Shown here: one piece after another, positions 1 through 8,916 of the stretch
How the letters are laid out: each line of letters starts with the position of its first letter
Numbering within the stretch: position 1 is the first letter of the stretch
Source of the DNA: an uncultured Acidobacteriaceae bacterium
GTDB lineage: Bacteria > Acidobacteriota > Terriglobia > Terriglobales > Acidobacteriaceae
Direction: 5' to 3'
DNA: 38,162 nucleotides
Assembly: GCA_903842065.1 (NCBI GenBank)
Contig: CAIMKZ010000020.1
Span: 1 to 38,162 of the forward strand
The notes under the pieces: generated by a model
Told to the model about the DNA's origin: nothing
Databases searched by the model: none
Seen by the model: only the letters and a program-made list of their open reading frames with translations
Position numbers and translations under genes: made by a program

Positions 1-72
1 CACTCCAGCTTGAAAGCGCAAACGCCCGATCAGGTATACTTCAACCGCCTGCCAGAATCAATGGCAGCCTAA
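1..72 (+). CDS. IS3-family transposase (OrfB/integrase core), C-terminal fragment
   Basis: Frame 1 is open from the window edge to the TAA at 70-72 and encodes HSSLKAQTPDQVYFNRLPES followed by MAA. The HSSL...TPDQVYF pattern is the typical end of the DDE integrase-core protein of IS3-family elements, where the RPHSSLG..TP.EVY motif closes the catalytic domain. Only the last 23 residues are present, so the DDE residues cannot be checked. The fragment is too short for a usual ORF call and was found by reading the frame directly. It is the coding part of the IS end described at 1-138. Confidence 0.82.
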   Translation, partial: HSSLKAQTPDQVYFNRLPESMAA

Positions 73-138
73 AAACAAAAACAAGAACTTCCACTTAAGG
101 AAAAGGCAAAAACTGTCCGAACTACCGGGACCACCTCA
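1..138 (+). mobile_element. Right end of an IS3-family insertion sequence
   Basis: The first 72 bases encode the C-terminus of an IS3-type transposase. They are followed by about 66 noncoding bases ending in GGGACCACCTCA at 127-138. IS3-family elements end in CA (TG at the other end), and such an end lies a short way after the transposase stop, which fits. The junction at 138/139 is supported independently: the beta-helix protein on the opposite strand stops looking like a beta-helix exactly here. The left end and the target-site duplication lie outside the window, so subgroup and completeness cannot be judged. Confidence 0.78.
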
Positions 139-1121
139 GTCGTTGCCGACACGAGTAGACTTTGTTCGTAGTAGTTTTCCAGGACATTACCGGCAACAGT
201 CACATTCTGGTCAGCCTGAAGCCCAATTCCTTGACCGACCCCAGTCGTTCCGTCTCCATAGTTGTTAGAGATAATAAGATTTTGAGAGCGGTGGAAGTCG
301 TAATCCTCGTAGGCATTTCCAGCGGCGGAGTTATTCAGCACTTTCACCCCGGAAGTGTGTATTCCCACCGCGCAAAAACCCCAATAGCCGTTCCCGTTCG
401 CAGTGCTGTTTTTGAAAACTATATTCGATGAGCCATTTGTCGAATCGACTTTGACGCCGACGCCAGCGAGCGGTTTACTCGGCCCATTCCCGTTCGCGGT
501 CACGCCGTCAATAACCGCTCCCGTCACGTCATGCAGGAAAAGACCAGCCGAACCCCACACCGTCAAGCCATTGCCTGAAAATACGCCTCCGGTCACGGTA
601 ATATTCGATGAGTTGTAGACAGCCAGGCCGTCAGATGGCGCACCGGAGATCGTCAAATTATTGGCTGTGAAACCGTTCACCCTCGAGCCTGTATTCACTC
701 CAACTTTCACGCCCTTATAGTTGCACGAACCAATGCAAGCAGGGGAGGTCACCGTGAAGTTTTGAAGAACTACGCCGCTGACGGTTACATAGATTCCGTC
801 TGAATTGGATGGCGCGACAATTCTCGTACAAGGACCAGCCCCGACGATTGCAACGCTCTTGTTGACTGTGAATCCGCCCGCGAACGTTCCGCAGTCAAGA
901 ACTAGTTTTCCGCCCGAGGCGAGAGTAGTTAAAGCCGATGCGATCGACATTCCCGCCTCTAAAGATTTCGTAGGATTGGCGCCGGCTGTAGCGGAGAGAC
1001 TCACTGCATTTTCCACCCCTGTTCCGTTCGTATGGATCACCCTGTCGTTTTGACAGTAGAGGGTAGGAACGACAAGCCAGAAAAGTGCAAAAGCTACCGG
1101 AACACGAAGCATAGTTTTCAT
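69..1121 (-). CDS. Secreted right-handed beta-helix protein, 3' end replaced by an IS element
   Basis: A secreted protein with a signal peptide (about residues 1-24, MKTMLRVPVAFALFW...) followed by parallel beta-helix repeats rich in NNSAAGN, GNGLTV and NITVTG-like turns, the fold of pectate-lyase-like and Nos-copper-type proteins. The enzymatic activity, if any, cannot be named. The start is taken as the ATG at 1121 because GAGG lies 6-7 bases upstream and the signal peptide begins there; the longer frame to 1151 adds only basic, non-conserved residues. The last 22 residues, beginning EVVPVV, are encoded by the IS right end (69-137), so the native protein continued further and this copy is truncated. 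It may be non-functional. The downstream order on this strand is lost to the IS. Confidence 0.75.
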   Translation of the reverse strand: MKTMLRVPVAFALFWLVVPTLYCQNDRVIHTNGTGVENAVSLSATAGANPTKSLEAGMSIASALTTLASGGKLVLDCGTFAGGFTVNKSVAIVGAGPCTRIVAPSNSDGIYVTVSGVVLQNFTVTSPACIGSCNYKGVKVGVNTGSRVNGFTANNLTISGAPSDGLAVYNSSNITVTGGVFSGNGLTVWGSAGLFLHDVTGAVIDGVTANGNGPSKPLAGVGVKVDSTNGSSNIVFKNSTANGNGYWGFCAVGIHTSGVKVLNNSAAGNAYEDYDFHRSQNLIISNNYGDGTTGVGQGIGLQADQNVTVAGNVLENYYEQSLLVSATTEVVPVVRTVFAFSLSGSSCFCF

Positions 1122-1350
1122 TCTTGACCTCACTGAACTTGCGGGGCGCACCAGGAAGAGGCGCGTCCCGGTTGCTGCCCAGGGAACAGAAGAGACTATA
1201 AAGGAATGGCGTTATGCAGGTCCGGTCCCCTTTGCACAGCCAGTAGCCTCTACAGGATGGGTCTCAGCCAGCCATACCGGGAGCGGCCGGCAGTGTGTCC
1301 ACGGTCGCCGCCGTTCCGCTGAACTCGCGAGCAGGTTTCCCCGAGAAAAG

Positions 1351-1377
1351 AAGGCCCCGGTTTATGACCGGGGCCTT
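1351..1377 (-). terminator. Intrinsic terminator of the TonB receptor gene
   Basis: A perfect 10-bp stem (AAGGCCCCGG / CCGGGGCCTT) with the 7-base loop TTTATGA starts about 30 bases after the receptor stop codon. On the minus strand it is followed by CTTTTCTC, a short U-rich tract. Position and structure fit a rho-independent terminator for the gene at 1408-4917. Confidence 0.8.
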
Positions 1378-1407
1378 CGGGTTGATAACCCACTACGCAA
1401 AACTGGT

Positions 1408-4400
1408 CTAGAAGACCACCTTGGCGGCGAACTGGAACTGACGGGGAGCACCGGTCAAGCCAGTGATATTTCCCATCGTGCCCCATGTCGAAGGTGTAGC
1501 TGGATCGAATGACGTATTCGGAATCGTTGCGCTCGGATTAAGGAAGTTCGGCGTGTTGAGAATATTGAAGCCCTCAACGCGGAACTGCAAGTAGTCTCCC
1601 TCTCTGATTGGGAAATTCTTCGAAGCCGAGAGATCCCAGGTCCGATACGGTGCTCCCTCAAGGCTGAACGCCTGCTCGGTTCCAGGGTACCCAATATCGT
1701 TCAACTTGAAGGCAGCGGGGCTGAACCACTGCTTGAGTGTGTGAGGATATTGAACAGCCGCGATCCTGTTCGGGCGATCCGCACCGCCGCCGGTGATGTT
1801 CAGCCGGTTGGAAGGATTAAGGACTGTGAACGGCAGACCTGAACGGTACTGGTACACCGTATTCACCTGCCATCCCTTCAAGACGTAACCGACTGGGCCG
1901 GACATACCTTTGGCAAAGGGCAACTCATAGGCAAGCAGAACCGCGATATGGTGCCGGGCATCCAGGCCGGTGCGGCCGTAGTCGAACCTGGCCAGGTTCG
2001 CGATCCACTGGCCGGTGCCTCCGCCGGAGATCGATTGTGTGCCGCCTGAGTTGCTCATCGCCTTGGCAAACGTATATTGAGCGTTTATCGTCAGGCCGCG
2101 CGAGGTGCGGCGATCGAGGGTGATCTGCATCGAGTTGTAGTTCGTCGACACCACGTTCTTCTGCACGTTGACGGTCGGACTATTGTTTCCGCCTGACGCG
2201 TTTTTGAATATTCCCGCTGTCGTCAGAGGACGGGGAACAGCTGTTGATGGCGAAGCCGGAGTGACCACCGATGATGGATTCACACCGATGTTCTGGTTCT
2301 GCTGCGCAAGCCCGCGATGCCCGGCGTTACCCACGTAGCCTATGCTCACCACGTTTCCGCGAAAGTCCTTCTGTAAGTTCAGGCTCCACTGCTCGACGTA
2401 GGCCGACTTCAGCTTCGTCGACAAGCCGCTCACCGTTCCGGTGATGTTGGCATTCTGCGCAAGGGTCATATCCACACTGCTTGGAACGACGGGCGAACCC
2501 GTCTTCAGAGTTGGGCAAGCAGCAGTTTGCCCTACGCCGCAGTTTCCGTTGGAGGAGAAGAAGAAGGGCACGTTCTCGAGGTACGGTGCATTCGAGGTAG
2601 TGCCCGGGTAGAAGCTCATGCCGAATCCACCGCGGAGCACAAGGCCCTGGGCCACTGTAGCTGCAAAGCCAAGGCGGGGCGCGAAATCCTTATAGTCCGA
2701 AGGGGTATTGGCGTGGTTGTTCACTCCCGACTGGCCAGGTATCAGCAACTGGTTCAGGTCTGTGCTCCAGCCTGCCATATACCCGTTGCGTGCAGAGAAC
2801 GGCGAGAAGTAGTCCCAACGCACACCCATGTTCAGTGTGAGGTTCTTGGTTGCGCGCCAATCGTCCTGGACATACGAACCCCATTCATTTCCGATGCTGC
2901 CGAAGTCTACGAGCTGGATCGCTCTTTGGAATGTCTGCGGCATATCGAGAAGGAAGTCAGCGAACGTGTCATTCGTACCCACGGTATAGCCGGAGGGCGC
3001 GGTGGAGTTGAACGCCCACCAACCCCTGGGCTGCTGCGACTGGTTCAAGAAGACGAAACGGCGAATAAACGAGAAGCCCGCCGCGATCGAATGTGCGCCT
3101 TTTGTATAGTGCAGGTCGTCGTTGTGTTGATAGGTGTCTTCATACACGAACTCAGGGATGAACAGCTGATCGCCGAGCGACGCATACGGATAGAGCGTCA
3201 TTTGCGGCAGGCCCTTGCCGAAGCTGGTGCCATTGTTCACGTTCGGGATGCCCATCGTGGTAGCGGCATTTGGAGCACCAAGCGTGTTGTCGGGCAAAGA
3301 CTGCATGGCATAACGCAAATAACCTACGCGGGACTGGAGCACAAGCGAAGGCGAGAAGACATGCGAGAAATTGATCTGCGCGTTCTGAGACCGCTGCTTC
3401 GCATTACCGGAAAAACTGCCCGTGGGCGACAACGTCTGGCCGTTGCCGGTTGCGCAGTTGCAACCGCCGCCATTGACTCCGCCGACAATCGGGAACGCGT
3501 TCGGCGTAAATGTAGGCGTGTCGTTATATGAGTAGCGGCCAAAGATCATATCCCTGTCAGAGATGTGATGATCTACGCGTACGTCAAACGTGGTTTGGAA
3601 CTGCGTGCGATTCACATTGTTCTGGTAGTTGACGGCCGCCACTGCGCTGCTCGTCGGATCCGGAAAGAGAGTGAGAAGGTTCTTGATGGTGGAATCCAGG
3701 CGGCTGGTAGGGATTATATTTCCCGCAAATACTGGACCGGCGGCGCCTGTGAGTTTGCACCTCGGATCAGGAACTGCTGCTCCTGAAGGGCAAATGGCGG
3801 GATCGTTGATGTAAATCCCTTTTGCAAGAAGCGCGGAGAAGTCACCGCGCCTTTGATCCGCGGTTGGAACCTGGCGATCGGTAAATGCTATGCCCTGGAT
3901 AATGCGCAGATTCTCGTAATCGCCGAAGAAGAAGGTCTTGTTCTTAATGATTGGTCCGCCGACGCTGCCGCCAAACTGGTTCTGGCGATATTTGCCTTTC
4001 TTTAACGGAACGGCGCTGCCCGAGAAGTTGTAGCCCGCATTTGCGTCAACGATATCGTTACGCAGGAACTCAAAGAGTGTGCCGTGCAACTCGTTGCTGC
4101 CGGCCTTGGTGATAACGTTGATCACGCCGCCTGCGGTGCGGGTCACATCCGCGCTATAAAGGTTCGTCTTAACGTTGAACTCCTGTATAGCGTCGACCGA
4201 CGGGCGAATACCGATGGTTCCGATGTAACGGTCGTTGTCGTCCATGCCGTCGATCATGTAGTTGTTCATGGTCTCGTACTGGCCGTTGACCGAGATCGCC
4301 GAGCTTTGACGCCGATCGTCCGGACGGTTGCCGCCGGACATCGCATTCGGTCCGCCCTGTGTTGCACCGGGGGCAAGCGTTGCCAGGGTGATGAAGTTAC

Positions 4401-4917
4401 GTCCATTCAGAGGAAGATTCTGAACGGCGGCCTGAGTCACGGTCTGCGCTAGCGTGGAGGTGTCGGTCTGCAGCGCGGGAGCCTGGGTCGTGACTTCGAT
4501 CGTCTCCGATGTTTGACCAATTGAAAGCTTTGCCTCGACACGGCCGCGGTCTCCACCGGAGAGCGACATAGTTGTGACGAAGACTTTGAAGCCCGGGGAC
4601 TCGACCTTGACCGAGTAGTTTCCTACGGGGAGTAACGTGACCGCAAAATCGCCGTTGTCGGAGCTCTTGGTAACGTGAGCCTGGTTTGTACCTCGGTTCG
4701 TCACCGTGACAGTGGCATTGGGCAGGACCGAACCGGCAGAGTCCGTGACGGTGCCGACCACGTCTGCTGTCAAAACCTGTGCTCCGGCAGACGCGGAGGC
4801 AAGAAACAAGCCGCAAGCGCAAATGGCCAGAATAGCGATTTGTACCGGGCGTATTCCGGCTACTTTTTGGTTGAACTTAGAGTGATACATCCGCAGATAT
4901 AGTGCGAGTGACTTCAT
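1408..4917 (-). CDS. Oar-like TonB-dependent outer membrane receptor with carboxypeptidase-regulatory domain
   Basis: A protein of about 1169 residues. Signal peptide about 1-46 (hydrophobic IAILAICACGLFLASAS, cleavage near AGA-Q); an Ig-like carboxypeptidase-regulatory domain about 50-135 (GTVTDSAGSVLPNATVTVT); a plug domain with LPLNGRNF at 168-175 and MNNYMIDGMDDND; then a long beta-barrel ending in the aromatic FQFAAKVVF typical of outer membrane proteins. This is the large receptor class found in many copies in Acidobacteriota, thought to import oligosaccharides or other large substrates with TonB-ExbBD energy; the substrate here is unknown. Start at the ATG at 4917 because AGGAGG lies 8 bases upstream. 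It is followed by a terminator, so it is probably a single-gene unit. The secreted esterases upstream suggest, by inference only, ester-containing substrates. Confidence 0.93.
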   Translation of the reverse strand: MKSLALYLRMYHSKFNQKVAGIRPVQIAILAICACGLFLASASAGAQVLTADVVGTVTDSAGSVLPNATVTVTNRGTNQAHVTKSSDNGDFAVTLLPVGNYSVKVESPGFKVFVTTMSLSGGDRGRVEAKLSIGQTSETIEVTTQAPALQTDTSTLAQTVTQAAVQNLPLNGRNFITLATLAPGATQGGPNAMSGGNRPDDRRQSSAISVNGQYETMNNYMIDGMDDNDRYIGTIGIRPSVDAIQEFNVKTNLYSADVTRTAGGVINVITKAGSNELHGTLFEFLRNDIVDANAGYNFSGSAVPLKKGKYRQNQFGGSVGGPIIKNKTFFFGDYENLRIIQGIAFTDRQVPTADQRRGDFSALLAKGIYINDPAICPSGAAVPDPRCKLTGAAGPVFAGNIIPTSRLDSTIKNLLTLFPDPTSSAVAAVNYQNNVNRTQFQTTFDVRVDHHISDRDMIFGRYSYNDTPTFTPNAFPIVGGVNGGGCNCATGNGQTLSPTGSFSGNAKQRSQNAQINFSHVFSPSLVLQSRVGYLRYAMQSLPDNTLGAPNAATTMGIPNVNNGTSFGKGLPQMTLYPYASLGDQLFIPEFVYEDTYQHNDDLHYTKGAHSIAAGFSFIRRFVFLNQSQQPRGWWAFNSTAPSGYTVGTNDTFADFLLDMPQTFQRAIQLVDFGSIGNEWGSYVQDDWRATKNLTLNMGVRWDYFSPFSARNGYMAGWSTDLNQLLIPGQSGVNNHANTPSDYKDFAPRLGFAATVAQGLVLRGGFGMSFYPGTTSNAPYLENVPFFFSSNGNCGVGQTAACPTLKTGSPVVPSSVDMTLAQNANITGTVSGLSTKLKSAYVEQWSLNLQKDFRGNVVSIGYVGNAGHRGLAQQNQNIGVNPSSVVTPASPSTAVPRPLTTAGIFKNASGGNNSPTVNVQKNVVSTNYNSMQITLDRRTSRGLTINAQYTFAKAMSNSGGTQSISGGGTGQWIANLARFDYGRTGLDARHHIAVLLAYELPFAKGMSGPVGYVLKGWQVNTVYQYRSGLPFTVLNPSNRLNITGGGADRPNRIAAVQYPHTLKQWFSPAAFKLNDIGYPGTEQAFSLEGAPYRTWDLSASKNFPIREGDYLQFRVEGFNILNTPNFLNPSATIPNTSFDPATPSTWGTMGNITGLTGAPRQFQFAAKVVF

Positions 4918-5351
4918 GGCTAGAGCCTCCTGGTGGTATTGCGAGGGAAGTTCCAAAGTTTATTTCATTCAGCGTTGATTCGATCAGCAGTGGAAAGATC
5001 TTCGTGATCAAGGGTGCAGCCAGGAACAACGCCGGTGCCGGAATCATCTTACCGTCCGCTACAGGCTGCCAGCCAAACGACGGACAGTACTTCTGTAATA
5101 GGACCCAGCCGACTGCAGCCTTTCTTTCGCAGCCGGCTAAACGGTTGTTGGGCTAAACGCCAACAGGCATCCGTGCTTAACACATGTCCCAGCATCGTGC
5201 ATGTTTGCAGATCACATGCGTCTTTGTTTATACGGAATAAATGGATGATGTGTAAAGGCCAAAATTTATGACACAATTCGGATATCCCGTCGGCATGGAA
5301 CGTCTGTACCCTTGCCGGGCCTGTCGTGAGCACTGCGTGGGTAGAACCCCG
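4918..5351. other. 434-base intergenic region upstream of the TonB receptor
   Basis: No convincing gene was found on either strand; the short open frames here lack recognisable content or ribosome sites. It holds the leader of the receptor gene (AGGAGG just upstream of 4917) and a cluster of small repeats at 5133-5165. Promoter elements could not be placed with confidence. Confidence 0.6.
5133..5165. repeat. Twin GGCTAAACG repeats, each framed by a small inverted repeat
   Basis: GGCTAAACG occurs at 5135-5143 and again at 5151-5159, 16 bases apart. The first lies inside CCG...CGG and the second is flanked by TGTTGG (5146-5151) and CCAACA (5160-5165). It could be an operator pair or an RNA structure in the leader of the downstream TonB receptor on the minus strand. 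Function is not shown. Confidence 0.4.
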
Positions 5352-6967
5352 CTATTTTCGCTGGCTCGCGAACCACGCATCGAAGAAATCGAGTTCCTGC
5401 TTGAGTGGCGTCGGGAACATGCCGATCTTGTTTGCGAAGTGCATGGACCGTTCGTTGCCTGGATCGAATGGAGTCCATGGCGGCAGCCCTTTTTCGTTGG
5501 GATCGCCGGTCTTTGCAAAGTTTACCCAATAGGAAGACATGGTGCCTGCCAGCGCTCGGTCAACCGGCGTCCAGGGCAGATTCCATGTTTTGAGGTTGTT
5601 CTGCGCATAGGTAATTTCAGAAGAGTGGAAAGCGCCAAAGGGTTTTGTTTCTGGAGCCACTGGCGGCATGTGGTCCCAATAAAAGAGATAAATCTTGCTT
5701 CTTCCGGTCTTGGCTTGCAGGCGGCCCCAGGTGCGAGAACTCCAACCAAACATCTGGTCGCGTGAGACAGCCGCCCGTGCATTGACTGCGTCGGCATCCG
5801 TCTTCACCGGGAAGGCCTTCAGGAAGTCGTCGGCCATGGGGCCAAACTTTTTCTGCGCGGCTTCAACAAATCCGGCGGCGGTGGGAGGCAGGCCGGAGTT
5901 GTTCGCGAATGGAGCGCCGTCACCGGAGTTCCAACCGACGATCATCGGAATATCGTTCTGTTTGCCGTTAGCGAAGATGGTGTAAACGTCGGTTGGCAGA
6001 ACATAGCCGTCAATCACGGGTGCAGTCGTGGCGCCATTGCCCATTAATTCGGCCGCGGGCTTGGCGCGGAGTTCGGCAATCGAATCGGCGTTGTGACTCT
6101 GAGCAAATTTCAGGCCCTGCTCTTCGGCGTCTTTGAGGTACGGAGTGCGTCCGCTGGAGAGGCCCGCCGTGTCTCCCCCGGAACCGAAGGAATGAACATG
6201 CCACCGCTCTCGGAGATGGCGCGGTGGATGAGGCCATGCGTGAGGGGAGTGGCGACGAGGTAGTTGATGCTGTGTGCGCCCGCGGACTGGCCGTTGATAG
6301 TGACGTTGCCCGGGTCTCCGCCGAATGCGGCAATGTTTGTATGAACCCACTCCAAGGCAGCAATCTGATCGAGCAATCCGTAGTTGCCGGACACATGCTG
6401 TTTAGACTCTTTGGTCAGTTCAGGGTGCGCGAAGAAGCCGAAGACGCCGAGCCGGTAGTTGATGGTGACAACAACAAGTCCTTTGGATGCCAGGCCCTCA
6501 CCGTCATATATATCCACCGCACCCGAACCCTGCTGAAATCCACCGCCGTGGATATAAACGAACACCGGCAGTTTTGCGTCTGCGGACTTGGCTCCGGTCC
6601 ATACGTTCAGGTAGAGACAGTCTTCGCTCAGCGGCTGACGCCAAGCATAGAACTCCGGAGTCCAGGGCGCCTTTCCGGCCTTCACCTCGGCGATGACCGG
6701 TTCCGGCATGAATTTCTGCTGCATGCAGTTGTTGCCGAAATGGTCAGCCTTGAGTACGCCCTGCCACGGAGCCGCGGGGAGTGGCGCGTGCCAGCGCAGG
6801 TTGTCCACCGGTGGCGTTGCATACGGAATACCTTCGTACGCCTCGATGGTGGGGTTATTCCCCGGCTTTCCCGATACCAGGCCAGTATCGATCTTAACGG
6901 GATCGTTGGCGGCAAAGGCCACGGTCGCCGACACGATTAGGGCGATAAGGGCAAATTTCTTGATCAC
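5352..6967 (-). pseudogene. Secreted type B carboxylesterase, frameshifted (true mutation or sequencing error)
   Basis: Two overlapping frames together make one full-length type B carboxylesterase (alpha/beta hydrolase, para-nitrobenzyl esterase family, about 540 residues). The N-terminal part has a signal peptide (MIKKFALIALIVSATVAFA), the oxyanion HGGG about 140-143, SEDCLYLNVW, and the nucleophile Ser228 in GQSAG. The C-terminal part has the catalytic-His motif FGAFHSSE. Reading passes from one frame to the other at the five-C run 6175-6179 (GGGGG on the coding strand); one extra G would restore PGGDTAGL. The start is the GTG at 6967, with AGGAG about 5 bases upstream, rather than the ATG at 6982. 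The expected acid residue appears as GDG where the neighbouring paralogue has DEG. If the shift is real, the lid and His region is lost and the enzyme is dead. Confidence 0.82.
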
Positions 6968-7133
6968 AATATCTCCTGCCATTCAAAAAGACTTGAAGTA
7001 AAAACGTGATGCGTATTGCGCCATAGGTGCGACTCTAGTGCCGTGTTGAGAAGTCCCACAACAAACGATTCATGATCCCTGCTGCTTCCGGGACATTCTT
7101 CCTGTTCGGGGTGTGCGTCGAATATAGTAACGC

Positions 7134-7177
7134 TGTTGAAGATGGCTTCTTCCGGGGGGAAGAAGCCATCTTTAACA
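7134..7177. terminator. Long hairpin between the two carboxylesterase genes
   Basis: A 20-bp inverted repeat (7134-7153 against 7158-7177) with one G-T wobble and a GGGG loop lies 26 bases after the stop of the upstream esterase and about 165 bases before the next gene. Its core AAGATGGCTTCTTCC / GGAAGAAGCCATCTT is perfect over 15 bp. There is no clear U-tract on either side, so it may be a terminator, an mRNA 3'-end stabiliser or a repeat element. Confidence 0.6.
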
Positions 7178-7203
7178 ATACGCCCAAGTGCGTGGAAATA
7201 CTT

Positions 7204-8778
7204 TTAAAACACCCCGGTATTCCTGCTGATGGGTGAGTTGAAATATTCCTTCCAGAAGGCCAGCTTCTCCGGGCTCATGAGCGGCCGCATGCCCGGGTTC
7301 ACGCCAATCTCTTCCGTCTTGGGCGCGTTCGGGTCAAACGGTTGCCAGGCTGGAACTCCATTGCCGTTTGGATCTCCGGTAGTAAAGAAGTTGACCCAGT
7401 ACTGGGACATGGTCTTCGAGACCTCATGATCCTTCGGACCATAGGGATGATTCACTTTGTCCAGGTTATCGAGATCGAACGCGATCTCCGATGTGTGGAA
7501 GGCCGCGAACTCCGGATGCTCCGGCCACGGGGTGGGCTCAGTGAAGTAGTAGGTGTAGATAGGGAACTTGTTCGTCTTGGCTGTGGCAGTTGCCCACAGA
7601 TACATAGACGCCAATCCGCGGTCCCGTGCACTCTGTTTCTGCGAGTCCGGAGTCTCCGCCGGATAAAGTGCCAGGAAGCGCTTGGCCATCTCTCCATAAC
7701 GCGCCTCTACCTGCTTGCGGAACTCGTTAGCCGGAATCTTGCCGTACGTCGGCTGCGAGCTGCCTTCATCGGCCTGCATGCCCGTGATCCAATGCACCTG
7801 GTTCTCGCGCCCTTCCGCAAAGATGCTCATCACTTCCTCGGGCAAAACATAGCCGTCTACAATCAGGGTGCCCGGTTTTCCAGCAGGGCCTCCCGGCACA
7901 AATGCGCTTGCAGGCGCTTTGCGAAGCTCGGCCAGCGAGCTGGCTCCAAGCTTCCTGGCAACTTCGACGCCGGCCTGTTCAGCCTGGGCCAGGGTTGTGG
8001 TCGAGGCTGTTGGCACGCTGCTGCCGCTCTCGGCGATCGCGCCCGTAAAGAGGCCCTTTGCCAGAGGGGAAGCGCTAAGAACATGCACATCTGCCGAGCC
8101 ACCCGACTGTCCACTGATCGTTACCCGCGACGGATCGCCGCCAAATTGCGCGATGTTCTCCTGTATCCAGCGCAGGGCGGCAATCTGGTCCAAAATGCCA
8201 TAGTTTCCGCTGGCGTGATGGGCAGATTCAGCCGTCAGCTCGGGATGGGCGAGATATCCAAGGAACCCTAGCCGGTAGTTCAGGTTCACAACAACAACGC
8301 CGTGCGTTGCAAGGTTTTGGCCGTCATAAACCGGTATCTCGCCCGACCCTTCCGTGTTTCCGCCGCCGTGAATGAAGAGATAGACAGGGAACTTGCCTTT
8401 GGATGCAGTGACAGGCGCCCAGACATTCAGGTAGAGGCAGTCCTCGCTCATGTCGTTCTGGGTCATGAAGGGCTTGGTCCAGGGAAGTCGCTCCCTTTGC
8501 AGGTCCTGAATGCAGCTGGCGGAAAATTCTGTGGCCTGCCGGACACCCTTCCATGGCGATGGCGGCTGCGGCGCCTTCCAGCGCAGATCCCCCGTCGGCG
8601 GCTGTGCATAGGGGATCGCTTTATAGGCTGCTACTTTTGCATCGCAGCTTCCTGCGAGAACGCCCTCTTTCACCCTGACCGTTGGGCACGATTGGCTCTG
8701 GGCCATGGCTGCTGTCGCGATAAAACCTGCAAATACTGTGAATGCGAGAAAGCATCCTTTGGAATTCCGCATTTTCAT
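7204..8778 (-). CDS. Secreted type B carboxylesterase (intact paralogue)
   Basis: 524 residues, the usual length for type B carboxylesterases, with a signal peptide ending near AMAQS. Visible landmarks are the oxyanion HGGG 137-140, SEDCLYLNVW 111-120, the nucleophile Ser225 in GQSGG (fits GxSxG), Glu338 in ADEG as probable acid and His428 in FAAFHTSE. The family hydrolyses carboxylic esters; the natural substrate is not evident. The ATG at 8778 has AAAGGAG about 6 bases upstream. It is clearly paralogous to the frameshifted gene downstream (shared LNVW, NYRLG, HPELT, SGNYG.LDQIAAL and SYWVNF blocks), so the pair arose by tandem duplication. A long hairpin separates them, so they may be separately terminated. 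Confidence 0.93.
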   Translation of the reverse strand: MKMRNSKGCFLAFTVFAGFIATAAMAQSQSCPTVRVKEGVLAGSCDAKVAAYKAIPYAQPPTGDLRWKAPQPPSPWKGVRQATEFSASCIQDLQRERLPWTKPFMTQNDMSEDCLYLNVWAPVTASKGKFPVYLFIHGGGNTEGSGEIPVYDGQNLATHGVVVVNLNYRLGFLGYLAHPELTAESAHHASGNYGILDQIAALRWIQENIAQFGGDPSRVTISGQSGGSADVHVLSASPLAKGLFTGAIAESGSSVPTASTTTLAQAEQAGVEVARKLGASSLAELRKAPASAFVPGGPAGKPGTLIVDGYVLPEEVMSIFAEGRENQVHWITGMQADEGSSQPTYGKIPANEFRKQVEARYGEMAKRFLALYPAETPDSQKQSARDRGLASMYLWATATAKTNKFPIYTYYFTEPTPWPEHPEFAAFHTSEIAFDLDNLDKVNHPYGPKDHEVSKTMSQYWVNFFTTGDPNGNGVPAWQPFDPNAPKTEEIGVNPGMRPLMSPEKLAFWKEYFNSPISRNTGVF

Positions 8779-8916
8779 TCAGTCTCCTTTGTTACGTCCG
8801 ATAACAGATATTCTGTACACTTGGCTCAGGTAAGGTAATCTAGCGATCGCAAGCCGAGATTCAAGAGGCTTCTTGCAGGGAGATTGGGGCTTCTCTCCCC
8901 TTGGGTTTGTCTGGCT

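Noticed and set aside
2527..3531. A 334-residue open frame on the plus strand inside the TonB receptor gene
   Set aside because: It is antisense to the receptor barrel, with a Val/Arg/His-rich composition and no motif or ribosome site.
6170..6185. Programmed -1 ribosomal frameshifting in the esterase gene
   Set aside because: The coding-strand run GGGGGAG does not meet the X-XXY-YYZ slippery pattern well, because A-site re-pairing fails, and no family precedent exists. A homopolymer indel is simpler.
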